Program-made: the position numbers and the translations under genes
Assembly (NCBI RefSeq): GCF_000372725.1
Contig: NW_005199601.1
Span: 683,868 to 747,867 of the forward strand
Source of the DNA: Emiliania huxleyi CCMP1516
Taxonomy: Eukaryota > Haptophyta > Isochrysidales > Noelaerhabdaceae
Length of the DNA: 64,000 bases
Direction: 5' to 3'
The notes under the pieces: model-generated
Told to the model about the DNA's origin: nothing
The model's input: only the letters and a program-made list of their open reading frames with translations
The model's database searches: none
Shown: one piece after another, positions 52,608 to 64,000 of the stretch
Position numbering within the stretch: the stretch's first letter is position 1
How the letters are laid out: every line of letters begins with the position of its first letter

Positions 52608-52696
52608 TCACGCTGCCTCCTGCTCCTGAGCGGCCGCACATTGCTCGGTAGAGCCGTATACCCCCCCTGCCCTTCTATGTTCTAAAGTCATCCCTG

Positions 52697-52775
52697 CTGC
52701 TAGGGGGGGGGGTCTGACCCCCCCAGCAGCAGAGCGCTGCTGCTGGGGGGGGGGGTCCCGACCCCCCCAGCAGCA
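52697..52775. repeat. Poly-G/poly-C near-palindromic repeats, first cluster
   Basis: Units of GACCCCCCCAGCAGCAGAGC followed by GCTGCTGCTGGGGGGGGGTC. G runs of nine or more beside CAGCAG/CTGCTG arms could form hairpins or G-quadruplexes. Confidence 0.8.
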
Positions 52776-53344
52776 GAAGGCATTGGACCCAGCTCTCCCG
52801 ACTCTTCGCCGCAGCCGCCCCCTCCCACCTCGGCTCGTGTTTTAGCGGTACGCTCGAGGCGGTCGGTTGTGTTCACCGCGCCTTCGAGCCCAATACGCCC
52901 TTCGTCGTGTCGAGTGCTTGCGTTTTACTAAAGACTTGTGAATGTGACCATGTGAGTCTATCTTGTACTACCACACTAAAAGCCGTATAGTGAGCCACTC
53001 ACTCGGGCGTCTCGGCTGACGTTGATCGATCAGCGTTGATCTCCCTAGCCTATCGGTCCCCCGGCGCTCGATCCTCGGATCGCTCGCTCGTCGAAATCGA
53101 TCGACTGAATCGTAGTACTCTCCGCTGTGCCACGGCGTATGGGCTGCGAGAGCAATACTCCTTGTACCTTGAAGCAGAGGCGCCGCGAGGCACGAGAGGA
53201 GAAGAAGAGAGACTGGCGTGCCCCGCGCCCGGCTGGCAGCTGGCTGGCAGTAGGAGGGTACGCCGGTGAGACCACTGCGACCATAAATTCTCGCCACTGG
53301 AACGCTAACCGTACTTACTTACAGCTGCTGTCTGTACAGAGATG
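52776..53344. other. Non-coding stretch
   Basis: No gene is supported; AT-richer part near 52920-53000, short ATCGATC strings near 53025-53105. Confidence 0.4.
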
Positions 53345-53478
53345 CCAGCACCCCCCACAGGCAGAGCGCTGCTGCTGGGGGGGGGGGGTCCCGACCCCCC
53401 CAGCAGCAGAGCGCTGCTGCTGGGGGGGGGGGGTCCCGGCAGCAAAACGCTGCTGCTGGGGGGGGGGGGGGGGCCGCC
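53345..53478. repeat. Poly-G/poly-C near-palindromic repeats, second cluster
   Basis: At least three further units of the same CAGCAGCAGAGCGCTGCTGCTG-type repeat separated by G runs of 10-15, some with the central CCCGACCC part missing. Confidence 0.8.
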
Positions 53479-53624
53479 CTTAATTTTAAAAGGGAGGGGG
53501 GGGACCCAGAAAAGTGGGGCCCCTCCCTGGGAGGGTCCCCTCTTTGAACCTCTCCCCTTTCGGGGCTCGGGGGGGGGTGGTTTTCTTTTTCCCCACTTTT
53601 CGGGGGTTTTACTCCCCCCCAGGC
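53479..53624. other. Suspected low-quality sequence
   Basis: Almost every base occurs in doublets or longer runs (GGGACCCAGAAAAGTGGGGC, CCCCACTTTTCGGGGGTTTT). This looks like slipped base calling after the adjoining poly-G rather than real sequence. Confidence 0.5.
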
Positions 53625-53855
53625 TCAGCCCTACACCTGGCCGCATTCTACATTCCTCGCTTTCGCAGCCCGCTTTTTGCGCACATGCCGCGGCATGGTC
53701 CCCTTTGGAGGCCACAAAAGAAATTGCCAATTTTTGGCCCCCCAGCCTGCCTCCCCACACATCCCACACAAGTCACAACCCCCCCCCCCCCTTCTGGTTC
53801 TGCATTCACTTCCTACATACGTATTTTACTTTCTGAAACTCAGTAACTTCTCAAC
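53625..53855. repeat. Repeat pair member 2
   Basis: Second copy of 47425-47660, more diverged in the middle but ending with the same TACTTTCTGAAACTCAGTAA. Confidence 0.75.
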
Positions 53856-53981
53856 CCGTCCCTCTAACACACGAACACCTGACCTCCCCCCCACAGAGCT
53901 CGCACCTCAGCCTCGCGCTCGCAGTGCTGGCGCGCGTCGAAGCCTGGCTTGCGCCGTCGCTCGGGGCGTCGGCGCTCGCAC

Positions 53982-57347
<3,366 letters not shown>

Positions 57348-57384
57348 GCCTCCACAGGACCGTGCACGCTGGAGCTGCAGAGCT

Positions 57385-57400
57385 GGAGGGAAAGAATTCG
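57385..57400 (-). promoter_or_regulatory. Initiator-like motif upstream of helicase
   Basis: Minus strand CGAATTCTTTCCCTCC, about 40 bases before ATG 57347, resembles the AAATTCTTTTNCTC start-site motif. Confidence 0.35.
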
Positions 57401-57756
57401 GTCGGGGCGGTCACCGCGGTGAACTTCGGCATGCTGAGCCACTCTTCCTTTGATTACGTTTACGATCTGTGAGTCAGTGAGAGTTCCGATCCGACGGTGT
57501 TCGGCGTCCGGACCACGCGAGGGGGGCGACGTGTTATTAACTCATTAATTATAACGTACGTAAAGTACTTCTCCTTGTGATGCGACATGCGTGCGTACCT
57601 CGCTTGAAACCCGCTTGTCGTGTCACGAGTCGCCCGTAATACGCGCGATCCGGACGCGCGTGTGTTTCAAGCCGCGTCCGTCGCGACGACGCCGCGGTCC
57701 GACACTGTGGAGAAGCGTTTAGAGCCGGCCGAACCGCGAACCGCCCATTTGAGTAG

Positions 57757-59201
57757 TCAAGCGGATGCGGGCGTGCTAGGCGGCCACGCCTCGACCTTCT
57801 TGGGCAGCAGCTGGTTCGACACGTCCTCTCCGTGGCCTAGGCAGCCGCGTTCACCCGTGCCGCAGGTAAAGACGGCGCCGTCGGCAGAGATTGCGAGGCT
57901 GTGGCTGCATCCAGCCGAGACAGCGACGACGCGCCGCCCAGCAAAGGCCTCGACCTTCTTGGGCAGCAGCTTGTTCTGCTCGTCGCCGTGGCCCAGCCTG
58001 CCATCGACTCCCCTGCCCCAGCTCCAGACACCTCCGTCGGTGGTGAGGGCGAGGCTGTGGAATAGTCCAGCCGACACAGCGACGACGCGCCGCCCCGCAA
58101 ACGCCTCGACCTTCTTGGGCAGCAGCAGCTGCTGCAGGTCGCCGTGGCCCAACTGGCCATATTCTCCACGGCCCCGCTCCAGACACTGCCGTCAGCGGTG
58201 AAGACGAGGCTATGTTCTCCAGCCGACACAGCGACGACGCGCCGCCCAGCAAAGGCCTCGATCTTCTTCGGCATATGCTGGTCATGCTTGTCGCCGTGGC
58301 CCAACTGGCCACAGGCTCCATAGCCCCAGCTCCACACCGCGCCGTCAGCGGTGATGACGAGGCTGTTCGCGGATCCAGCCGACACAGCGACGACGTGCTG
58401 CCCAGCCAAGGCCTCAACCTGCTTGGGCAGCAGCTGCTCCTCCTCGTCGCCGTGGCCCAACCGGCCAAAGTTTCCTTCGCCCCAGCTCCAGACGGCTCCG
58501 TCGGCGGTGAGGGCGAGGCTGTGGTTGATTCCAGCCGCCACAGCGATGACGCGCTGGCCAGCGAAGGCCTCGACCTTCTTGGGCATCAGCAGGTCCTCCT
58601 CGTCGCCGTGGCCCAACCGGCCATAGGTTCCATCGCCCCAGCTCCAGACGGCGCCGCCGGCGGTGAGGGCAAGGCTGTGGTCGCCTCCAGCCGAAACACT
58701 CACGGCGCGCTCGCCGCCCAGCGTCGACGGGAGGCGGGTCGGCGTGTTGCGCCGTGTCACGCCCTCGCCCTGCCCGAGGAGGCCTGGGCTCCAAGGCTCA
58801 GCCGCTCCGCACGACGAGAGCCGCCCCTCGCCGTCGATGAAGACGCTGTGCCATGGGCCTGCCGCCGCCCTCGCCGGCGGGTTGGACTCGCACAGCAGCG
58901 CAGCGAAGCACAGCCACCGCACGGCGCAGCCCTCGTCCTCCGGCTGCGCCGGCAGCTCGAAGCCGCGCTCTTGCGCCCACAAGCGGATGCCCTGCACCGC
59001 GAGCGAGGCGTGAAAGAGAAGCGAGACGGCCGCGACGCGAGCGATGTCGATGGGGCATTCGAAGCGAGAGAGGGCGCGCACGAGGAGCTCCGTGGGGAGG
59101 TCGAGGAGGCGGGCGGGTGGTGGCGTGATTGGCGAGGGCGCGGCGGTGGCGACGGCGGCGAGGCGGCGCGAGCGGCGCGAGCGGCGCGGCAGGGTGGACA
59201 T
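57757..59201 (-). CDS. F-box-like RCC1-repeat protein, paralogue with one-base deletion
   Basis: Paralogue of 14246-15667 with the same layout: basic start (MSTLPRRSRRSRR), F-box-like segment (LLDLPTELLVRALSRF), then seven RCC1 blades. Near 58174 a base is missing in the usual GTCTGGAGCTGGGGC string (here AGCGGGGCC). The frame therefore changes, and the last two to three blades (GHGDLQQLLLPKKVEAF to EDVSNQLLPKKVEAW) continue in another frame to the stop at 57757. Just before it, SAGEHSLVF is one residue short. The deletion lies in a G run, so a sequencing error is as likely as a true frameshift. Start at 59201 is supported by CTCGCGATG, as in the other copy. Confidence 0.8.
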
Positions 59202-59219
59202 CGCGAGGAAAAGAATTAC
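59202..59219 (-). promoter_or_regulatory. Initiator-like motif at second RCC1 gene start
   Basis: Minus strand GTAATTCTTTTCCTCGCG directly before ATG 59201; nearly identical to the motif before the paralogue at 14246. Confidence 0.5.
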
Positions 59220-59304
59220 GCCGATCAGAAGAAATACACGTCCGGAGCAACATTCCTAAGAGGGGGAACACAGTTTCGGTAGCCCCCAAGAGCTGTCGAA
59301 AAGT

Positions 59305-59990
59305 CTACTCAGAGCGGTGGTTGAGGCCGATTGCCTCAGCGGAGGCGAGGGCGAGGGCGGCGGAGGCGAGGGCGAGGGCGGCGGCGGCGACGGCGACGGC
59401 GACGGCTCGGGGTGCGCTCGCCTGTTGCGACGGCTGCTCCCCCCTCGCCGCCGCCCCGTCTCCTTGCCTCCTCTTCTCACGGACCACAGGGGCTGCACAA
59501 CAAAAGCACACAAACACCCCCTGCCCCTGCATGGCGTGGCACAGGCGCGTCCTCATCCCCTCCTCCGCTTCTCCTTCCACCCGCTCCGAAATCCGTTCCA
59601 GGATGGCGCTAACCACCCCTTCAGCCACTTTCGTAGCCGCAGGTCCGTCTTCCGGCTTCACGTGGAACAGTGTGCGAAATTTACCGCCGCACCCATGACA
59701 GGCGGCTAGCGTAGGGAAGCGCTCCGTCCCGAGCGACTCGAGAGGGATCCCCACCGCTTGCCAGTGGCGCGTCACCTGTATCGCCCGCTGCTTGGCCACC
59801 CGAGCCACCATCCTCAGGGCGCCTCCCTCCATCCCGAGCAGCGCCCCCGCCATCTCCGCCTCCGCCATTCCCACTAGTCGCAGGAATCGGGGGAGGGCGG
59901 CCGGAACCGCTCCGTCGGGGACGGCTTCCTCCGAGGCCTCTCCCGTGCGCACTTGGAGCACTTGGAGTGCAGTTATCAACCTCACGAAAA
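59305..59990 (-). CDS. Hypothetical cysteine-containing protein
   Basis: Not recognised. A minus-strand frame with protein-like composition reads LPRFLRLVGMAEAEMAGALL, RMVARVAKQRAIQVTRHWQA, two CxxC pairs (ACHGCGGKF and VCFCCAAPV) that may bind zinc, and AILERISERVEGEAEEG. It ends in an alanine-rich low-complexity tail at 59305. The start is unclear: upstream codons are CT-rich simple sequence, and an internal methionine near 59875 is the first good one. It lies just upstream of the second RCC1 gene on the same strand. Confidence 0.45.
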
Positions 59991-60089
59991 GAAAGAAAAG
60001 AAAGAAGTCAGACACGCCAAACGAGGGATGGGACGAGGACAGGGTCCCACCTGCACGAGCAGGATTTTGGTATCGTCCTCACATGGGCG

Positions 60090-60104
60090 AAAAATTCTTT
60101 TTCT
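60090..60104 (+). promoter_or_regulatory. Initiator-like motif upstream of membrane-protein gene
   Basis: AAAAATTCTTTTTCTC, about 130 bases before ATG 60234; an exact match to the first 14 bases of the motif at the RCC1 gene. Confidence 0.45.
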
Positions 60105-60233
60105 CACCAAGTCCTAGGTCCTTGTACCTACCCGGCCGCCCAGGCCGCCCCCCGGCCCGGTGCGGCAGCAGCCGACGTTTTGCGCTTTCCTTCACCGCAC
60201 AGGCTTCTGCACGCACACACGGCCCCTCCCACA

Positions 60234-63200
60234 ATGCGCACGAGCGTCAACGACGAGGACAAGCAGCCTCACGGCCATCAGTCGTCGGGCTGGTCGCGCT
60301 GGCGACTGCTTCGTTGGTCACTCGCCGTGCTAATCTTGGCGCTGCTCTTCTTCTTCCTCTGCGGCGTCGTCATCCCGTTGCTCCTGTGGTCGCGCGTCAA
60401 CTTCTGCGCTGTCGAGGCGTGCTCGGCCACGGCAGAGACGACGGGGTACTTTACGCTGCCCGAAGGGAGGGTTGGCTTGGAGCTGTGCGGCCTGCTGGCG
60501 GAGCAGAGCGTGCGTAGCGACGGCGTCGTCTACGCCGACCTCACCCTGCTCCTCTTCAACCCGTCCCTCGTCCCGTTTGTCGCGCGCGACGTCTCCGGCG
60601 TCGGCCTCGAGCCGGCGCAGCTCGCCTCCTTTGGCAGCCCAGCGGAAACAGCCGCCGGCTCTCTGGCTCGCGGCGCGGCCGGCGCGTGCACCGCTTCCGG
60701 CCCCCTTCTCCTACCGGCGCTGAGCTGGTCGTCGCACACGGTGCGCTGCACGGTGGCCGTCGGCGATGCGGCGGCGAGGATGATCTCCGCGTACGCCTCC
60801 GAGAGCGAGGTGTCTGTCGGCGTGCGCGCCAGGGCGGTCGTGGCGCCAGCCTTTGCGCCGGGCCTGGTCATGAATGAATGTTGGGCCGTCAATGGATGAT
60901 GAGTTGCTATCAGGCGCCAGCCTTTGCGCCGGGCCTCGCGCTGACGCAGCGCACGTCCGCAAGCAACGAGGCCCCTCCTCCCGCGCACTCCCTCCCTCCC
61001 TCTCTCTCTCCTTCTCTCCTTCTCTCCTTCTCTCACCCACACCCCTCATTCTCTCACCACCAGCGCAACCCCTCGCCTGACCGTCGCGACGTCGCTGGTA
61101 GGTCCTCAAGCTCACGCGAGGCGCCAAAACCAGCCGCGCGGCCGCGGACGCGGCGGAAGCGGCGGCGGAGGTTGCGGCTGAGTGGGGCTGCCGCAAGTGC
61201 GGCGAGCTGACTTGCGCAGACCCGCGGCCGAAGGGCAAGGGGGTGCGGTGGAGCTCGACGACGGTGGACCGGAAGGGGGGCGCTTGCCCCTCCCTGCTCG
61301 ACCTGCCCTCGCTGCGCGTGGACGAGGCGCGTTGCGTCGGCCGCACCTCGGCTGCACCTCGGCTGCACCTCGGCTGCACCTCGGCCGCACCTCGGCTGCA
61401 CCTCGGCTGCACCTCGGCTGCACCTCGGCCGCACCTCGGCCGCACCTCGGCTGCACCTCGGCTGCACCTCGGCCGCACCTCGGCTGCACCTCGGCCGCAC
61501 CTCGGCCGCACCTCGGCTGCACCTCGGCTGCACCTCGGCCGCACCTCGGCCGCACCTCGGCTGCACCTCGGCCGCACCTCGGCTGCACCTCGGCTGCACC
61601 TCGGCTGCACCTCGGCTGCACCTCGGCCGCACCTCGGCCGCACCTCGGCCGCACCTCGGCCGCACCTCGGCCGCACCTCGGCCGCACCTCGGCCGCACCT
61701 CGGCTGCACCTCGGCTGCACCTCGGCTGCACCTCGGCTGCACCTCGGCTGCACCTCGGCTGCACCTCGGCTGCACTTCCGGCTGCTCGGCAGGTGCGCTA
61801 CGACGCCCTCGGCTGGGTCGGGCGCGGGCTGGTCGAGGAATGACGCGTCTTCTTGTGAACACGCCCCGCGCCTCGGCCGTCTCTTGCGGACGCCCTGCCG
61901 GAGCCTGCCGCTAGGTAACGCGGCTGCGTGGCGCGAGAAAGTGGACGGAGACGAGCAGCCATCACAGTGGCAGTCGCCAAGAGTAGGACCTCGGCTGCGC
62001 CACGCGGAGGAGGGGGAGAGGGAGAGGAAGAGGACGCAGTAGCGAGGGTGGTGAAGAGTAGGACCTCGATTGCGTGACGCTCGGCATCGGCAGCCCGCTC
62101 GCAAAGGGGGCGGGCACGGTGGGCGAGGCGGGGCTAGGCATCGGGCAGGCGGGCCAAGCACTGCCCCAAGCCACCAAGCACTGCCCCAAGCCACCAAGCA
62201 CTGCCCCAAGCCACCAAGCACTGCCCCAAGCCACCAAACCAAGCACTGCCCCAAGCCACCAAGCACTGCCCCAAGCCACCAAGCACTGCCCCCAGCCACC
62301 AAGCACTGCCCCAAGCCACCAAGCACTGCCCCAAGCCACCAAGCACTGCCCCCAGCCACCAAGCACTGCCCCAAGCCACCAAGCACTGCCCCCAGCCACC
62401 AAGCACTGCCCCAAGCCACCAAGCACTGCCCCAAGCCACCAAGCACTGACCCAAGCCACCAAGCACTGCCCCAAGCCACCAAGCACCGGCCCAAGCCACA
62501 CCAAGCACCGCCCCAAGCCACCTCGGACAGGCTCGGCTCTCTCTTCTTTCCTGTCTCTTCTTTCCTGTCTCTTCTCTCCTCTCTAGTCTCTGCCCTCCTC
62601 GCCCTTCTCTCTCCTTTCCTCTCTCTCCCCTCCCTCCTCTCGCTTCTTCTCTCTTCGCCAGTCTGTCTCCATCGGCCTTCTTTCCCTCGGACAGGCGGGG
62701 CTAGGCATTGGAATCGGCGGCTCTGAGGCCGCTGTCGGCGCTGGCGCCGCGGGGATCGACATCGCAAAAGGCGTCGGCGTCGGCCTGTTCGCGTGGGCCT
62801 CGCAGGCAGCGTACAGCCTAGACGCAGAGTATCCTTGCACCCCGACTCTCTGCGCTCCGCCGTCCTCCTCCGGTATGCGCAGCCCCTCGTGTGCCATGCG
62901 ATGCTGCGTGCGATGCTGCCTAGCAGCTGCGCGCGTATTGGCGTCCTCCGGCTAGCACTTGCGACGACATTGCCTCATCTCTCCTCCGCCGCACTCCGCG
63001 GTATTCACGGTCTTCGTAGCCCGACGTACCCTCGCGAGGGCCTCAGCTGCGAGCACACGGCGCGAGACCGTACCCCCCCCCCCCCTCCCCCCTCTAACCT
63101 CGGCGCATGCGTGACGCAGGCGGCCCAGCCGAGGTCGAGGCCCGACGCGAGGCGGCGAGACCTCCTCGACTCGCTGCCACTGCCGCCGCCGCCGCCGTCG

Positions 63201-64000
63201 CCGCCGCCGCCGCTGCCGCCGCCGCCCCCGTCGCCACACCCGCCTCGCCCACCGCCGCCGCCGCTTCGCCCGCCGCCGCCCCGGCCCTCTGCCGGCTCCG
63301 TGCAAGTGAGCGCCGCGTCGTCGGAGCTGCTCTCGCTGGACGGGCTCGGCGGGCTCGGGCTGCAGGCGCTCTGCGCACCTCGGCTGCCCCTCGGCTGCAC
63401 CTCGGCTGCCCCTCGGCTGCACCTGGCTGCACCTCGGCTGCACCTCGGCTGCACCTCGGCTGCCCCTCGGCTGCACCTCGGCTGCACCTCGGCTGCACCT
63501 CGGCCGCACCTCGGCTGCACCTCGGCTGCACCTCGGCTGCACCTCGGCTGCACCTCGGCTGCACCTCGGCGCATCTTAGCGCATGTCGACGCATGTCGGC
63601 GCAGCGCATGCCCGGCTGTATCTCGGCTGCACCTCGGCTACACTTCGGCTGTATCTCGGCGCATCGCACACCCCGGCCCCCTTGGCTTGCAGGTAATCCC
63701 GAGCTCGTGCTACGACCGCACCGCCACAAACTCGCACCCGATCTACGCGCTGCCACTCACGCTGCGGCTCTTCAACCCCACCATGCTGCACGCCACCCTC
63801 GAGAGCAACTCGCAGATCCTCGTCCGGCGGAGTAGAAGCGGGAGACGTCCCCTTGCTAGTCCGACTGGCACTCGAGGACGACGCGGCTTCGGCGGTATTC
63901 CGCTGTATCCCGCGCGGTGTTCGCTGTACTCGCACCCCTCGTACTCACGCGTGCTCTGAAGACACGGCGCGAGGCCGCATTCCCGCCCTGACGTCGGCGT
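60234..64000 (+). CDS. Membrane-anchored protein with LEA-2-like repeats; minisatellite-filled introns (partial, runs off right edge)
   Basis: Exon 60234-60866 starts [16 protein letters not shown], has one membrane helix (residues ~29-53, [19 protein letters not shown]), then [20 protein letters not shown], reminiscent of LEA-2/NDR1-type beta domains. A GT-AG intron (60867-61101) leads to [20 protein letters not shown] and [16 protein letters not shown]. Later coding pieces in the same direction are [20 protein letters not shown] (~62066), [20 protein letters not shown] (~62696), a proline-rich linker (~63180-63300) with [20 protein letters not shown], and [20 protein letters not shown] (~63741), a second LEA-2-like motif. 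I read these as exons of one gene because of strand, style and the repeated LFNP motif, but most splice sites are not fixed. Likely type II membrane topology. Confidence 0.6.
61339..61775. repeat. 11 bp minisatellite CTCGGCTGCAC, about 40 copies
   Basis: Two unit types alternate irregularly, differing at one base (CTCGGCTGCAC and CTCGGCCGCAC). The array lies in a presumed intron of the membrane-protein gene and has no stop codon in any frame of either strand. Confidence 0.95.
62151..62520. repeat. 20 bp minisatellite AAGCACTGCCCCAAGCCACC, about 18 copies
   Basis: Near-perfect copies, some with CCCCAGCC. It starts immediately after GGCGGGGCTAGGCATCGGGC, which resembles the next exon's start. 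Confidence 0.95.
63376..63588. repeat. 11 bp minisatellite CTCGGCTGCAC, second array
   Basis: About 19 copies of the same unit as at 61339-61775, with CTCGGCTGCCC variants; decays into GCGCATCTTAGCGCATGTCG repeats up to 63665. Confidence 0.92.

Noticed and set aside
53514-53846. Overlapping ORFs in the homopolymer-rich stretch
   Set aside because: The underlying sequence looks like base-calling slippage, and the shared repeat at 53625-53855 is non-coding in its other copy.
61054-62767. Long minus-strand frames with 11-residue and 20-base repeats ([10 protein letters not shown].., [13 protein letters not shown]..)
   Set aside because: They only translate the stop-free minisatellites in a presumed intron; not proteins.

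Overview
This is a nuclear window from a GC-rich, intron-bearing protist. I infer a haptophyte, most likely a coccolithophore of the Emiliania/Gephyrocapsa kind. The basis is the high GC content, the short introns of which about half begin with GC instead of GT, the introns filled with 10-11 bp minisatellites, and proteins of a style common in haptophytes: GCC2/GCC3 cysteine-rich receptors with a TIR tail, F-box-RCC1, ankyrin-U-box and BspA-type LRR proteins. The species was not verified. Two N gaps (36622-36750 and 48749-48848) show a draft assembly.

Layout. 1-5.3 kb: a SET/MYND protein (minus, runs off the left edge), a small unknown gene, a 633 bp element with terminal inverted repeats, and a LINE-derived ORF. 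5.4-12.9 kb: one 12-exon minus-strand gene for a ~2,180-residue membrane receptor (beta-helix repeats, GCC2/GCC3 repeats, multipass membrane region, TIR-like tail), whose exon frames all join cleanly. 13.0-22.9 kb: a 5'-truncated LINE remnant, an F-box-RCC1 gene, an N-terminal-motor kinesin, a PhyH-type dioxygenase and an ApaH-like phosphatase. 23.6-25.8 kb: two copies of a dispersed retro-type repeat. 26.2-31.0 kb: an ankyrin/U-box E3 ligase, a 208 bp perfect direct repeat and a PAZ-like protein. 31-38.2 kb: mostly non-coding sequence, a small unknown gene, a LINE next to an 11 bp satellite, an N gap and the 5' half of a dihydroorotase gene. 38.3-44.6 kb: a 13-repeat ankyrin protein, a RING relic, a trypsin-like protease, a zinc-finger ORF and an unknown single-exon gene. 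44.8-52.6 kb: a segmental duplication carrying two LRR genes, with an acyltransferase fragment in one copy. 54.0-59.2 kb: a DEAD-box RNA helicase (7 exons solved) and a second F-box-RCC1 gene. 60.2-64.0 kb: a membrane-anchored protein gene whose introns are almost entirely minisatellite; it runs off the right edge.

How the genes relate. There is no operon logic. Several genes encode ubiquitin-ligase-type proteins (two F-box-RCC1, ankyrin-U-box, a RING relic). Three divergent gene pairs share very short intergenic promoters. A motif close to AAATTCTTTTNCTCGCGATG sits at or just upstream of the start codon of several unrelated genes and looks like a core-promoter/initiator element.

The most interesting signal is in the introns. 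Minisatellite arrays are flanked by copies of the preceding exon's end, some introns begin with a copy of the next exon's start, and one receptor gene repeats an exon-plus-intron module almost unchanged. Together these suggest ongoing intron birth and expansion by local tandem duplication.
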